A DNA stretch of 64,000 nt from Apostichopus japonicus (GCF_037975245.1 NC_092580.1:25402501-25466500), one strand, 5' to 3'; positions 12,780-26,010 are shown, counted from the first letter of the stretch. Numbers and translations: made by a program. Notes: a model not told the origin generated them from the letters alone.

Positions 12780-15700
12780 GAACAACAAATAACGAAGAAT
12801 ATTGCACAAGGATAGGGTAATGTGGTAACTTGCCAGTTACTTCTCAAATAGCTACTTTGAATGATGCAACATTGAGGCAGGTTTCCAGAGAGAATTTACG
12901 CGAATTCTCACATATTGTTTGGCAATATTACTTCTAAAAGTGTAAAGGTTATCAACTGACCTAGTGTTATAATTGTGTATATTTGCTTGGAGTAGATTAT
13001 GAACAATTCTGCAAGCAAAGTTCGACATTTTAGTAGTGAATTAAAACTGATATTATTCTGTTAAATTTACTTCATGGTAATTTTGTCAGATTGTAGAGTT
13101 GTATTTCTCCATGTAACTTTGTCTTTTTGCTCAGCTTTTCAATTATCCAAAATACCTTAATATTTTTCAGAATGTTCAAGATTTAAGCCAAATAAAACTA
13201 ATGCTTACTTTATTATTCAAATAATTCATACTATTGTTTCATAGCATAATGGACTTTTTGCACACTATTGAATATGATTCATTCATCAACTTTGACTTTG
13301 CTCCTATTATTACATAGCGAAATTAATTAATACTGATTTTATTCTGATTTAACTTCATCACTATTTGTTGTGCTTATTTTATCTGACTGTATCTCCTCTG
13401 TATATGTTACAAATAGAATTATTCATTACTCAAAAAGAGTGTTTATTATGTGACCTCCCAGAGTCGGATCTCTAACGTCATGGGATATAGTATTTCATGT
13501 AGAGATATCAGAGACAACATTGGAGACATGGTAATATTGCATTATTTTGTGATTATGGGATCTATGTGAAAATACAAAAGGAATAATTATGAAACAATGA
13601 AATAATAAAACTATCAACTAGCAAATGTATGCAATCCTGAATAGTCCCATGACTAATATATGTATACTCTCATTACAAGTTTATTATCATTATATTGTCT
13701 TACTATGTTTATCAGGACTACACAAAGTTCTCAGTAGGACGTCCCACTATCATTACATAGTATGTAGGTGAACCCGCAAAGATTTGTATAGTGGAAATTC
13801 TAGTAATCCTTGCCAGGGATTTTGAGGTTAGGGATGAGCAATTTAGAAAGGGCACACACAAGGTCTGCTAACTTGTGATGTTTGTGTATACTTTGTGGTA
13901 GCCCAAATGGGGTAGGAGGCAGACTAATCATTCCCCCATCGCCTCCCTATGTTACAGCCTGTCTAAGGACATGATTAACAGTAACATTAGCTAAAACAAG
14001 TCGTAAGAAAAATACAAACGTCGACTCCGTATAAATATATATTCATGGAATTGAGACATACAACATGTTTTATTCAGAAAACATGTTTTGGATATGGGCA
14101 ACTTGTTAACAGTACTTAGTGCGTCTGGAGACAATGAACTATGTAGGATCTTTGCTTTGATGACACTCAATTTGCAAAGAGCCGAATGTACAAAATACGA
14201 GCACGAACACTCACAAGCACGCAAACTTCATATGAAGATATAGTATAGATCCGAGGGCGCTGTATCGTTATTGGGGACAGAGACATTAATAAAGAGAATT
14301 GCGAGGCAGAAGGGTTACAGTCGCGTCATTCGAAGTGCCGTTTTTGCATCCGTCATCATTCTATACCGAGTTCTATACCGACACATGATTGCAGCAAAAC
14401 ACTAATATTAGGTTGCCGTGGGCGTTAAATGTACTAATCCCCCTGAGACATTAAAAGAAGGTACAATTTCTGGTTTCTTATCAACATATCAAAAACTCCA
14501 AAAATACATGTTTTTCTCCACAAAACAACAGAACAAGCTAGGAGATGTTCAATGATATTTGCACTTAAGGACCATAAAAGCTATCGAAAAATATGTTCTA
14601 TCACATGATTGCACTGTTTTAAGAATTTCCCCACTGACTAAGTTAGGGCTAAACTTTTGTGGAATGGTCAGAGTCGAATGACGAATTTTATAAAGGAGTG
14701 GAATGCAATGGAGTCGTTGAAGCCAACTGCTTTGCAGGGGGATTTTGGGTCCTGCACAAAACAATAAATAAAAAAATAGACGTCAATTGATGAATTCTGT
14801 GACATATGTAGACAAAAATTGAGTATATATAAGCAGGCCTAACCGCAAGATTTTGTTTAATAAATGCGTTGCAAACGCCACTGACCCGCCTCAAGTAATA
14901 TTCGTTCATGTGTGAAAAAATCCCTCACTCGAATACTCTGACACCCATCATTAGGGGTTACCTTTAAGTTTTCAATGGATACAAATTGGCGACAATGCGT
15001 ACGTTGTCGCAAATCTCTCAATCCCTCTAAAAAATACGTATGAAGAGAAAATTCCAACTAGCAACTTGACACCATATTTGTTTGTGCTAGTTAACGATCG
15101 CAACTTAGCACGTAAACGTATGACGACTCAATTACTGACATAGAGCCACACGGTTAGGAACGTATGTTTACTATTCTCTAGGAGTTACCACGAAATCTTT
15201 GCGAGTGGATTACGTGATGCAAAATATATTTACGTATAAGTTAAAAGTCAATTTTGGCGTAGCACAACGCATCAAACCGTTCAAACTTTTCGGTTTATAT
15301 TACGCAGGCCTATATAAATCTACAATAATTTATCAAACACTCATGACTGTATAAATATTAGGAGTGTGATTTTCTAATTCTAAAGTTGGGCATATTTTGG
15401 GGCTGATTGTTGTTGATGGTAACCTAAAGTAAAATATGTTGGATTCTTTTACTACATTCGGTAGGGTTACGGTTAGCTGATATGCAAGGTAGTATCCAAT
15501 ATACATGAACACATGATTATTTTTGCCTTTCTAACTTTGAAGTTTGAAGCAAAAAAGGATACAGATTTATAATGTTCAACAATTTCAACTGAATTTCGTT
15601 TTGGTTTCAGGATTTTACAATACCTTTGCTCAGCACAGCGACAGTGTAGAACAATAACATTTGCCTTGATCTTTGACGGAGACTTGATATGCTCAAAACT

Positions 15701-16850
15701 AACACCTATTCCCAACTTTTATAACAGAAAAACATGCTTTCTAAAACTGGTGTTCATCCAGGAACGCAATAAACATATTATTTTTGGTAGAAAAACAGGA
15801 ACTTGACAAAATTGTATATCAAGGTGTAAATTACAATACTGAATGAATTTAGGTTACTGTTCTTAGATTTAAACCTCATTATGCACGCCACTGGTGTAAT
15901 TTAAAAATGATTTATATCGTTCTAGTCCTTCGTCTAGTAAACTATGTTGGAAAAATATACAGAAATAACTGCACAGTAAAAGAACACATTAAAACTTTGC
16001 AGTCTTCTGTAAACAAAATTATTTTACTTTTTTCTATTCACAATCTTCGTCATGGCGATGCTCTTGATTCCCAATTCTCCTCCTGACGTAGATGTAGTTA
16101 TTTTCTTTATTTCAGACTGACCTTCCTTGCAAAATATCTGAAGAAATACTACCGTAGAGCAGCTTTCTGTAGATTTCATGACAATCTGCAAATTGAACAT
16201 TCATGGTTGCTGTTGTAAGCTGTGAGTGGGGATTTCTTTAAGTGGTTTAACTTATTGATCTGTGATGAATACTAAACCATATGTAAAACCAAGACAATGA
16301 TGTACATATATCTAAAAGTCACATTACAGTATATTATTACACAGTATTTCAGTTGGCACATACAAGGAAGGTTATCTACGTAACATTTACTTCTTAGTTA
16401 AAGCGTTTAATATATTCTCGACCATGATAATCACCGGGCGTGAGGAACAGGGGCAATGACGGACTCGAGATCTGATTGACATAAATGTGACGGATGGTAG
16501 GTTGTTTCGAGAACGATGATATTTGATGACACGGAGACCAAATTCAATGATAGGAAGGGACCTGGGAAGGTATTTTGCTTCCTTATTGCATCCATTGAAA
16601 GTACATTGTAAGTTCATTAGTTTTCTATTTGATTTTACCCAAACGAATCAAACGAAAGTGCTTTGAAGTACATGAAGATATTAATTGCGCTTCAGAAGTA
16701 CATGGCACCTCATGTAACTGTCAGCGCAAAAAGTTACAATACCTTCTACTTTTAAGGGTCGATTACGTAAAACGTAATTTAGGGCTATAAGTAAAATATT
16801 CTTCACACGAATCCTTTCCAGGAGTCATATCAAAGTGCGAAAGTCGAATC
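12780..16850. other. Intergenic A-B, no gene seen
   Basis: About 4 kb of AT-rich DNA. The short ORFs on both strands (for example - strand near 13991-14224, 14857-15057 and 16387-16617) have no recognisable domain, and their ends do not line up with splice-joined frames. I see nothing functional here. Confidence 0.6.
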
Positions 16851-16854
16851 GCGA

Positions 16855-16862
16855 TATATAAG
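16855..16862 (+). promoter_or_regulatory. TATA-like box, possible gene B promoter
   Basis: TATATAAG about 1.25 kb before the ATG exon of B, whose acceptor (18073-18074) requires an upstream 5' UTR exon. The transcript start is not visible, so the link is inference. Confidence 0.25.
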
Positions 16863-18074
16863 TAGCCGTACGCACATTTCTTAGAGCTAAACATTGAAAG
16901 GGAAATCGTGTGTTCTGTTTCAATTCTATTTTACTTTAATTCTATTTTTAGTTAATAGGTTATGTTAACAATCTATCTTCAATAATTGTTTCACATATCA
17001 GAGGCAAATGTTAAGAACTAACTTGAATAAGTGAAAGCAATCATAAATGACAAGACAAGAAAGACAAAGCTAGTTCACTGTAAAACGAATTCTCAAAGCA
17101 TCACCATCGATGTATGTCTTGTTACCATCTTGCTTTCAATATGAATTGTTTCCGATATCGCAACAGATAGTTCAGTACGGAATACAGCTTTTTTTCATTC
17201 TTTTATGATTCGTCGACATCCGTAAATTGCATCACTGACACTAAACCTGCATGGTAGGTGATTAAATTACTTTATTATTTGAGCCCTTATACACACTTTC
17301 TAACTAAGACTTTAAATAGAAATGCCTCATATAATAACACTGTGTTGTCATACCTTTTCGGCTTTTAATTTTCCTTGATTGTGTTCAAAGTGATGTAGGG
17401 TATCTTTTTTCTATCCTTCCAATAAACATGTTAAAACATTGCTTTTCATCCATCAACATGGTGTTTCTTCGTATCCACATTATGTTTTCTCTATGAGCAT
17501 TGTAAACCGAGATTTCTATTATGAGCAGCCGTTCGTTCCTTTTATTTGCTTAAGCATTTTCCCAGTGAGTGCTTGAGGGCATAACACAGTTGTATTCTGA
17601 GAGACATGCAGCGGCATGTACCATCAATTACATCATATCAAATACGAAAATGCTAAATCCCGTCGAAGAGAGTGTTGTATTTTCCTGATATTAACAAATT
17701 AACATGCAAGCTGTTGCTCCTGATTATATCTGTACGCCAATCACAGAGTAAAACAATGCTCTACGGTATTTCATTAATATGATTCAAAAACTTTATATCT
17801 GACCAGAATTTTGACATCAATGACCAACAAGTGGCAATGATCCCCATGGCTTGTAACACTATCAAATGGTAACATACAGTGAAATGTTATAATCACCACA
17901 CGGTTACGGACCTTTCGAAGGTTTTCTTTGGTAATGAGCACAACGACCTAGTCATCTTATCTGTTTGTTATTAAATTACTTTAACATATTAAACTTCCCG
18001 GAATAAAGTTTTACTTCCGTCTATTGAAAGTCAAACTGTGTCTCTTGATTTCGCCATGAGCTATTTTCCTCCAG
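16863..18074. other. Gene B upstream/5' intron region
   Basis: No coding signal. It probably holds the 5' UTR exon and first intron of B, whose borders I cannot place. Confidence 0.35.
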
Positions 18075-18109
18075 GTTCTTTGCGTTCCGGTGGGAAATTC
18101 CGTTTCAAC

Positions 18110-18164
18110 ATGAATATAATGTGTAAAGTGCTGATAATCACATCTTTGGTGGTCATAACACAAT
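18110..18164 (+). CDS. Gene B exon: signal peptide
   Basis: MNIMCKVLIITSLVVITQ, then a Cys split by the intron (phase 1). The exon body starts at 18075 after a ccag acceptor. Closely parallels gene C. Confidence 0.8.
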
Positions 18165-21100
18165 GTAAGTTTAAATTAGAATATAGATTTACCACTGACA
18201 TTTTTGATGCATTTTTGACAACTATTGTATATAAGAGTGTTGCGATTAAAAAAAAAGACAAACAATTGATATTACTTTTATCACTATTATAAGCTGGAAG
18301 AGAATTAGAAAATATACTTCTGGTAGTTCATATGTTCTTACCAACTTAATGAAACGTTGTCGTGACTTTTAGTTTTACTTTCATAGAAAAGAATAAGCAG
18401 GAAGATATTAAATATTAGACAGAAGAAATAAGCGCAAGTAACTTTGATTTGGCTAATAATACTTTTTATTTGTCCCTAGGCAATTCCGAATTCGTTGAGA
18501 AGTCCGTGGTGGTTGGTAATTCCATCGAAATGATTTGCAACTGCAGAAACTGTTCTCAGAATCGGCCTGTCTGGCGGTTTAATGGTCGAACTATATTTGC
18601 CGATGGCTTAAAACCAAGTGATATAGGACTCGACAATGTGAAAGGAGTCTTTCTTACCGCCACATCTTCGGCTTTGAAAATTGAAAGATCCATAACCAAA
18701 AATAAAGGAAACTATACCTGCAAGAACAGCATGTATAATATTATAGTATACAGGCTTCATATTACACGTAAGTACATATTCTGCATATAAAGAAGATACT
18801 TGGCGTTATGTATTTTAAACTCACTTCTGCGTGACCCGTCTAAACGGTCTTGGCAAACTAGTGGTGATATGTATTTCCAATAAACACTTGAAAACGTTGA
18901 CCTTTTCAAGCGACCTATATTGTAGATCACCATGTTCCCCTTTATGTTATATCTACAATGAGTTTTATCAATGCCTTACTTTCTTTTCAGGGCCTAAGGT
19001 TTTCATACTGTGCGGAAAGTCAAAATGCCCAGACAAACTTCTTTTTGATCCATCACAAGTATTTGAATTCAACTGTTACAGTGATCAACTGAAACCAAAG
19101 AGTACTTTTACATGGAATGTTAACAATGTCACATCGAAAGGAGTAACAACAGATACCTTTCACAAACTGCATGGAGATAACACGACATCGATTGGATCCA
19201 CCTTGAAAACCAGTCTACACGAACCAGTTTCAAGTGTTAGTTGTTCGTTGGGGGATGCATCCAGTGTTATATTTGCACATGGTAATAAAGTTGCATTCTC
19301 ATCCCTGATCAAATTAGAACACTTCAAAGCATATATCCCAATCAGAAGATACTTTTTAAGAAAAAGTCACCCAGGAAAGAACCTGGGCACGAAAACCAAA
19401 CTACCAAACGACTGATCCGCTCTCAGCCCCAGTCCCCTTGCATCGGGACTGTGACTGTGTGATCATCGTCAGGTGTGTATCACCATTCCCTAAGGGAACA
19501 GATACTACACATGATCTTAGCCAAAAGGCCGAGAAGCGATCAGAAGAATTTTTGGATTCCTCCCAGTAACTGACAAGTTTTTTGAATTTTTTTTTCTTCA
19601 TAATTTGGCTTGATCTAAATATTGATTAAACTTATATTCGTCGTGAAACAGCATGAGTGGTTGTTACTTATTTGTCTGTATTTTTGCTAGATATTTTATC
19701 TGACTCTGAGATATGAGGATACCATTCTAAAGTACTTCCAATGAGCATGGCATAGCTGTGAGCGTGGTAGAAGATCACCATGGCTTTGAGTTAAAGAAAC
19801 CATAAAGATGTATTTAGTAAAATATAACAAAACCCTTTTTAATTGTCTTCCGAGATAGTTCCCGATACATCTTAAACAGCTGGTAGTGCTACTAGGAAAC
19901 AATTGCCGCAAAGTAAAAAGGCTAAAAAAAAAATCATTGTAAGCTTTTTGCCTGGCAGATACAACAAGGTACTTTAATCCATAAGTAGATTGCTCAACAT
20001 AATCTTCTAGAAGTATTTCCATTGATTAACATGGCATATGTTGTGATTATTAAAACACATCAGCTGATTGTCTCAGATGCGGATAATTTCCCTTAGTATT
20101 AGCAGAATAATAGTAATGACAAATACATTTTCTTGAACTTTCAGTGACGGAACAAGAGAGTAATAATGGAACATCGACTGCATTGATCTTAATAACAATT
20201 CTCATCATTGCTTTAATCGTCGGAGCGTTTGTATTCCGGAAACACAAGAACAGGGGTAAGTTTGTGATATGCAAGGAGATATTTTCATTTGTAGAAAACC
20301 TTAATCGTTTACAAATCCATTATAAATCATGTTTTACACTTTGATGGTATTTAATCAACCAGAGGAAAGGATTATGGAGAGGATTACTGTCATTTCAAAA
20401 CTGACCAGAAACTAGTTGTTAGAATAAGATTAGTGTGACATATGTTAAGGCTATGATATTTTCTTTTCTAAAACCAGTATGGGAACAATAAACGAACTTA
20501 TAAATAAAACATACTACGAACGATTTAAATTCTTTAACATTTATTTTCGGGTGTTTTTCACAGTTTTGTCAACACTGTCGAGGTAAGAATCTTCTTCTTA
20601 TTATTTTTATAATTCCACCTATTGAAAAACAAGAAAATATGCTGTTATTTGTACTTAATGCATGGTAACCGGGCAAGAATTTAAAGTTAATGTTCGAGGC
20701 ATTACTCTCTTTCTCACGCAGGTGTCTGAATACCAGGAAATCGGGACGTACTTATCAAAACAAGCCGAAAGCCCAAATCAAGAGACGTTCGCGCTTTGGT
20801 AAGAAAAATCACGTGACTTTGTATTGTAGTGATTCTCCTTTCGTTACGCTTGTTATTAAATGTTAGGAATAAAACTAATGACTAAACTTTGACAAGCTAG
20901 CAATTAAGGCAATCATGTTTTATAAATATATAGAGTTGGCATAAAACTATCGTGATTTTTAGTTTTTTCTTATTTGTTCTACAAGAATAATAATTCGGTA
21001 CATTTAAGTATTTCGGTGCTGCCTACATTCCAGTAGTGCCAAATAAATATTGCATACTAGGCATATCATTATTTATTGGTTATGTCACATTCTTGAAATT

Positions 21101-24100
21101 GTAAACTTGAAATAAATATATCAAATTCGTCCTAGCCTACTTGTCCTTCAAAATGTTGTTGATAGCATTTTGAGAAATGTTAAAACCGTTCTCTTTTTAG
21201 AATATGAAGATATTGCGAAACAGATTGATCTTCGGTCGTTTGACCGAAAGAGTATTTGTTTCCGAGGTAACATCTCGATCTCGCCTACAATTAAACAGTG
21301 GTCTGGAAAAGTGAATTTAGGCGGTAAGGAGAAGCAAGATGTTGTCATTTCCTTTATACAAGGTTAGTCACGAAGTTCAGGTACTTTGTAAAAGCACTTG
21401 CTATGGTAGCACAGTTCTTTTCATTTCTTATGTACAAGGTTATTCATCACTATTTGCCAAATATGCTAGACATCGATTGCTTTGGTTATAGAGTGTAGAG
21501 GAGGTATGAAAGATTGCATTAGTTCAAAATGTTTAAGCCGAAAGAAAAATAATAATCGTCAATTTATCATGTACTTTCTGATTGATCGTATCTTTTTTTG
21601 TATCCTTCGTGAACGATTTCCACGTATGCTGTATGCCGCTTGCAAGTTAGTTATTAACTATTCATCAATTCCACTTTACCTCTGTCCACTTTTTAGACGA
21701 AGAGCCACGTGAGGCGAAAGAGCTATGGAAAACTTGCTCTAAGGTCAAATTTGCAATTCCAGAACACCCAAATATTCTCAAAATGATCGGGTACAGTTCT
21801 TATGAAGGTAATGTGACACAATCAATTCAAAACAATTCAACCTGGACATTTTTACAAGATATACCGAAATTAAATATAGTTCACACTTGCTATAACAGGG
21901 CCAGTAAAATCAATTTAAAACGTTAGCATACGTTTCACACGTTTAAATGGAAATGAGCCAAAGTGTTTAAAGAACAAACTAGGAGTTGAAGAATGATTCT
22001 CGTTACACTTTTTTTGTATCCATGTTGGTATTATTTTATGCATTTTGTTGATTTTTTTACAGGAATCTTCTACCTGATACAAGATTACTATGGCATGACA
22101 TCATTAGATTTTTGTCTAGTGACCGAGTACAGCAACTGCTCTATGACAGAGACTGACCTTTCCATTGATGCATGTCTAGGATATGCGTATGATATCGTTA
22201 AAGGCATGGCTTATTTAGACTCACATCGGGTGAGGCTTTGCTAATAAACCAAGTTCTTATAACCTTAGTAATATAAATTGACAATACGTTAATTATTTTC
22301 CTTGATAATATATCATTAAATTTTTCTTTCAAGTCGTTTTATTGGGTCGTTGTTTGCTTTATAAATTAATGACATTGTATCTTTTACTAATTACCCAGTA
22401 CCTGCAATAACGTTTTCAATAATCGAATGAAGTTTGTGGAATGTTTACTATAGTGATAAATGCTAATTTCACTTTCCACGATTGTAAGTGCCATAATATT
22501 CAACCCACTATCGTAAATTATAATACCATTTACAGTGAAAGTGTATTCAGATTGAGGTAATAACTCATTATTATAAATAACATTGTTATAACTCATGCAT
22601 ATTCTTTGGTCATTAGTGCTGTCATCCGGGACTTTGCTCCAGAAGAATTATGGTCAACAGCTTAGGAATTTGCAAACTTTATTGTTTCTGTACTAAAACC
22701 GACGTTGACGCATTTTTGAAATTAATACTTCTAAAGGTAGGAGTATGCATTTAACAATTCAATGATTATTAAGAAAACTTAGAAATTTTAAAAATTTTAC
22801 ATAATTAGTCCTGCCGTCCCAGATTGAGCAATGCATGTGAAAACATTCCCAGATTGAGCAATGTATGAAAACAACATTTCCTGATGTTTTAAATAAGCAG
22901 CTCTGTAACTGACAGTGGTGTTTTACCAATTTACTCTTGCAGGACGCAGAAAATGCATGGGTTCTTCCACCAGAGTGTACATTACCTAACAGATATACAG
23001 AAGCCAGTGACGTATGGGGCATAGGCTTTACATTCTGGGAAATATTCATTGGAGGTAAGTCTTTGAATTAACTCCATCGCAACCATATAACATATATTTT
23101 CTACCTGAAAATAATAACATGCTTTGACCTAAGTGTGATTAGCGAAATCCACCGATTGCCGTGAAGTTCTTTATGAGTTTTACATTTTAATGTGACGGTT
23201 TAATGTGATGTTCATTAATTAAAGTTAACCCTTCCATAATGGAGAAAACACATTTTTAGGTCGATAAGACATCGACTCAGACATATTGATGAACAACATT
23301 AAATAACATTTGGGCACGGTTGCATTAAACAACAAACATGACAAGTCTACATGTAAAATTATTTCAAACATTAATTTAGACGAAGAGCAACATTTACTTT
23401 CCTATTGGTATTATATTTTTTATCTCAAGATATAGAATCATTACGTAAATACGTATTACTGGGAAATGACGAACTCAAGAATGAAATGGAAGCAGTCGGC
23501 AAACCCGTATATTGTCCCGATCAATTGTGAGTGGGTTTTCCCCCCTCTATTTTTTTTTTTTAGAAAGTAAGGTAATATAATATTGATGTCGTTTAGCGTG
23601 CGTTACTATCTTTCGACATAATCTGCTTGTTTATGTATATTTATGTGTATTGATGTATATAAATGAATTACATATTCTATAAATGTGAAAATAAAATGAG
23701 AAGCATACATGTCCTATAGCTGCAAATCCATTCTGGCACTACCCAAACGTTGCCTAATCGGGGAGCTGCTACTTTGACCTGTTAGTTTTATTTATATGAA
23801 TGTATGTTCAATAATCTGTAACCGTACACGTGGGCTTCACTAGTTGGAAATTATTATATTTCTTTTGAAAACACAACAATGTAACTTGAAGAGTAATAAA
23901 CAAAGAAAAAAAAGACAGTTGCATGATATCACTATGGATTGGCCAATGTATAGTTTTGAAGTAAGCTGAATCCAATTTACAATATAATATGCAAGCAACG
24001 GAAACAAATCTGTCAAAATAGAGCATTGATTAAATACAGATGACAAAGCCTACAGTGAAATGACAACCTTCATCATTGGTTTAAACACTCCAGCCTAGCT

Positions 24101-25936
24101 GTGTATATTTTTTAACATACCTTTTGACTTACCTCTACATAATTACCATGAAAATAAGACACTATGAAAAACCTTTAAAACATTCAAAGCTATAGGCATA
24201 ATAATGAAATGTGTTTGGATATACAGTACCATGTCGTATTCTTTGGTAAAAATGTTAAACATACGATCATATGAGCAGCTTAGAATGTTTAAATGACAAT
24301 TACTATTCAAAACGATTTGTGTAAACGTATACCTTCAATGTGTTTCAGATAAAACATGTGTTAAACACCTTTCCTAACTTAATGCATTCATTCCATTATT
24401 TCTTTCTATGTTTAATGTTGTTCAGGTGGGAAGCGATTAAATTATGTTTCTCAATCCGACAAACAGACCGTCCAACTATCGAAGCACTAAACAGTATTCT
24501 TCAGAACCCTTCAGAAGTCGAATATAGAGACAAACGACAGGTTGAAGATGTAATTCTTCTTTCTTATTTTCACTACATTAATACAGTAACGCTCCATAAC
24601 TTTATCAGACCAAGTTTTCTTTTTAACCTCCCGCAACGGTATTTATATAGATTTGTAGTTTTCGACTGCCATTTCTAACTTTACTATAGTGTTAGTAAAA
24701 GTTATGTGTTCACGAATACGTGTATCACATATTCTTTGAGTTTGCTTAGATGTTTTTAATATTTAATTTAAGCTGTTCAACTGTTACACAAAGGTAGTAC
24801 AAATATGGATAACAGTTATGAGATTTATTTCTGAGAATAAATGTAACACGTAACGGTAACGTGTGATTGTCACTCCACTGTTCGAAAATAATGATGAGTT
24901 AATATTGGTAACACGGCTTTGTGCGTCTAGGTTTTCGGGGAGGTTAAAATCTTACTACAGGTTTATGTCTTTGTAATGATATGCCCATCCTAATTTAGTA
25001 GGTTATCATCAATATGAAAAAGATAACATTTCAAAACTGAAACTAAAATTCCATATTTGTATAACCTATTATGTAACTTCGAGTTACAGAGTAGGAAACT
25101 GATGACAGTTTTTCAACCAAAATTTCAACGCTGACGAATTTTATGTCAAATTTCTGTTTTCACGAAATAATGCAAGTTTCCTTAAGGCCATTATAAGTTC
25201 GTGTACTGTATATCTAGTTAATGAGACCAAATGTCTTTAGGAGACTTCCTTTCCCTTTGTACACAATTGGCGATAAAACAAATAAATGAATTTAAATGTA
25301 TTCTAGAGACAGCAGAAAGTGACGGGAGCAAGTATACATTACGTCATTTGAACAACGTAAATATACAATTGAATTGAAAGTAATATTTAACCATGCCGGT
25401 GATGCTACCTACATCAATGCTACTTGTTTATCATGAACGATTTTGAAATGTGTCTATAATTATCAATTGATTTCGCAACACTGCTTTTTTGATGCAATGT
25501 TATTTCTTTTAATGGATAGCTGATTAACAGCGAAACTCAGGAACGCCATGTTCGGTACAACACGGTCGTTGTTGATAACTTTTATGTGACGATTGAAACA
25601 GACAGTAGCATCAAAGTGGCGTGAAAACGTTATAGAAGGGGCGGACATTAAATATACGTTTCTAAGAACATCAGTACCAGCTGCAAGCAGTGTGTAAGAA
25701 AGATTATGGCTTCACGACAAAATAAAAGTAAAAGAAAAGTGTGTTGCATCGGCATTTATGTTTTATTATTACTATTATTATTGTTAAATTATGTTTTATA
25801 TCTTCTTTCACTTCTCCAGGAGCCTCTGACTAGTACCATGGTAAACGGTGACATTGTTTCTGACACTGAAATATATGTCGATGAAGAAACTGCTAAAAAT
25901 GGACGTAAAGACGACGTATATGATTTTGAAGGCTGA
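18110..25936 (+). CDS. Gene B: two-Ig receptor pseudokinase (14 coding exons)
   Basis: Coding exons: 18110-18164, 18480-18767, 18991-19281, 20145-20255, 20564-20582, 20722-20798, 21201-21362, 21697-21807, 22063-22229, 22617-22736, 22943-23054, 23430-23526, 24426-24540, 25820-25936. The sum is 1842 nt, 613 aa plus stop, in frame throughout. Signal peptide 1-18, Ig1 19-114, Ig2 115-211, membrane helix within 212-248, kinase-like domain about 281-575, tail 576-613. The catalytic loop is HPG (430-432), the DFG site is CFC (450-452), and Ser replaces the beta-3 Lys, so it is inferred to be catalytically inactive. It is the closest relative of gene C: the two Ig1 exons share long identical blocks. 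The start is the Met opening a signal peptide matching that of C. Upstream in-frame codons to 18075 probably belong to the 5' UTR. Confidence 0.82.
18480..18767 (+). CDS. Gene B exon: Ig-like domain 1
   Basis: Phase 1-1. IEMICNC, PVWRFNG and NKGNYTC give the Ig Cys/Trp/Tyr-x-Cys pattern. NCSQNRPVWRFNG is identical in gene C. Confidence 0.88.
18991..19281 (+). CDS. Gene B exon: Ig-like domain 2
   Basis: 291 nt, phase 1-1. FEFNCYSDQL, FTWNVNN and VSCSLGDASSVI. Same length as in C, with NTTSIGSTL shared exactly. Confidence 0.88.
19351..19540 (-). ncRNA. U2-snRNA-like unit (5' domain only), possible SINE or pseudogene
   Basis: Read on the - strand from 19540, about the first 45 nt are almost identical to metazoan U2 snRNA (atcgcttctcggcc, then gtgtagtatctgttc, which includes the branchpoint-pairing GTAGTA). 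After that it departs completely: no AATTTTTGG Sm site and no usual 3' stem-loops. Instead there are a hairpin of agtccc/gggact, one of cccagg/cctggg, and a final acttttt/aaaaagt palindrome. It lies antisense in the Ig2-TM intron of gene B. It could be a U2-headed SINE, a retropseudogene or a divergent RNA. A functional spliceosomal U2 is unlikely. Confidence 0.55.
20145..20255 (+). CDS. Gene B exon: transmembrane segment
   Basis: TEQESNNGTST stalk, ALILITILIIALIVGAFVF helix, RKHKNR stop-transfer. 111 nt, phase 1-1, the same length as in C. Confidence 0.88.
20564..20582 (+). CDS. Gene B juxtamembrane microexon (19 nt)
   Basis: Encodes VLSTLSR across its borders. acag acceptor and gtaaga donor. 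Changes phase 1 to 2, the phase needed by the next exon. A 19-nt counterpart exists in C. Confidence 0.75.
20722..20798 (+). CDS. Gene B juxtamembrane exon
   Basis: 77 nt, phase 2 to 1. Very basic: CLNTRKSGRTYQNKPKAQ, then IKRRSRF. Such a patch could bind the inner membrane leaflet. Confidence 0.75.
21201..21362 (+). CDS. Gene B exon: kinase-like N-lobe
   Basis: IDLRSFDRKSICFRGNISIS, then IKQWSGKVNLGG and DVVISFIQ. No GxGxxG loop is visible, and Ser stands at the beta-3 Lys position. FRGNISISPT is identical in C. Confidence 0.85.
21697..21807 (+). CDS. Gene B exon: alpha-C/beta-4 region
   Basis: 111 nt. EAKELWKTCSKVK..., then PEHPNILKMIGYSSYE with the HPNI..xxG motif. Confidence 0.88.
22063..22229 (+). 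CDS. Gene B exon: hinge to alpha-E
   Basis: 167 nt, phase 1 to 0. FYLIQDYYGMTSLDFCL hinge. YAYDIVKGMAYLDSHR helix leading into the catalytic-loop exon. Confidence 0.88.
22617..22736 (+). CDS. Gene B exon: degenerate catalytic loop (HPG, CFC)
   Basis: 120 nt, phase 0-0. CCHPGLCSRRIMVN stands for xxHRDLAARNxLV, and KLYCFC for KIxDFG. Both catalytic Asp residues and the Asn are missing. The other two frames contain stops, so this exon is easily overlooked. Confidence 0.88.
22943..23054 (+). CDS. Gene B exon: PPE and alpha-F
   Basis: 112 nt. WVLPPEC replaces APE. ASDVWGIGFTFWEIFIGG matches the alpha-F helix. Confidence 0.9.
23430..23526 (+). CDS. Gene B exon: C-lobe alpha-G
   Basis: 97 nt, phase 1 to 2. 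IESLRKYVLLGNDELKNEME, ending VYCPDQL. Matches C 43228-43324. Confidence 0.85.
24426..24540 (+). CDS. Gene B exon: C-lobe end (DRPT)
   Basis: WEAIKLCFSIRQTDRPTIEA, the W..C...DRPT motif closing the kinase fold. Ends phase 0 at cag/gttgaa, a weak donor, but the matching C exon ends at the same place. Confidence 0.82.
25820..25936 (+). CDS. Gene B terminal exon: acidic tail
   Basis: Acceptor cttctccag. Encodes EPLTSTMVNG..., EIYVDEETAKNGRKD and DVYDFEG, with TGA at 25934-25936. Two Tyr in acidic context (IYVDE, VYDFE). Phase 0 fits the previous exon, though a small extra tail exon between them cannot be excluded. Confidence 0.75.
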   Translation, partial: EPLTSTMVNGDIVSDTEIYVDEETAKNGRKDDVYDFEG

Positions 25937-26010
25937 ACTCAAGAAGTGATTTGGTTCTTAAAATGTTGTGTTGAAAACGCATGGTAGTTAATGATCAACT
26001 TAAACCAAAA

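Noticed and set aside
16387-16617. 76-codon - strand ORF as a gene
   Set aside because: No domain, signal peptide or splice-linked partner. Length is within chance for this composition.
19351-19540. A functional U2 spliceosomal RNA gene
   Set aside because: Only the 5' domain matches; the Sm site and 3' stem-loops are absent.
22617-22736. Gene B appearing to lack the catalytic-loop exon or to carry stops there
   Set aside because: Two frames have stops, but the frame set by the previous exon (phase 0) is open for 40 codons and matches A and C.
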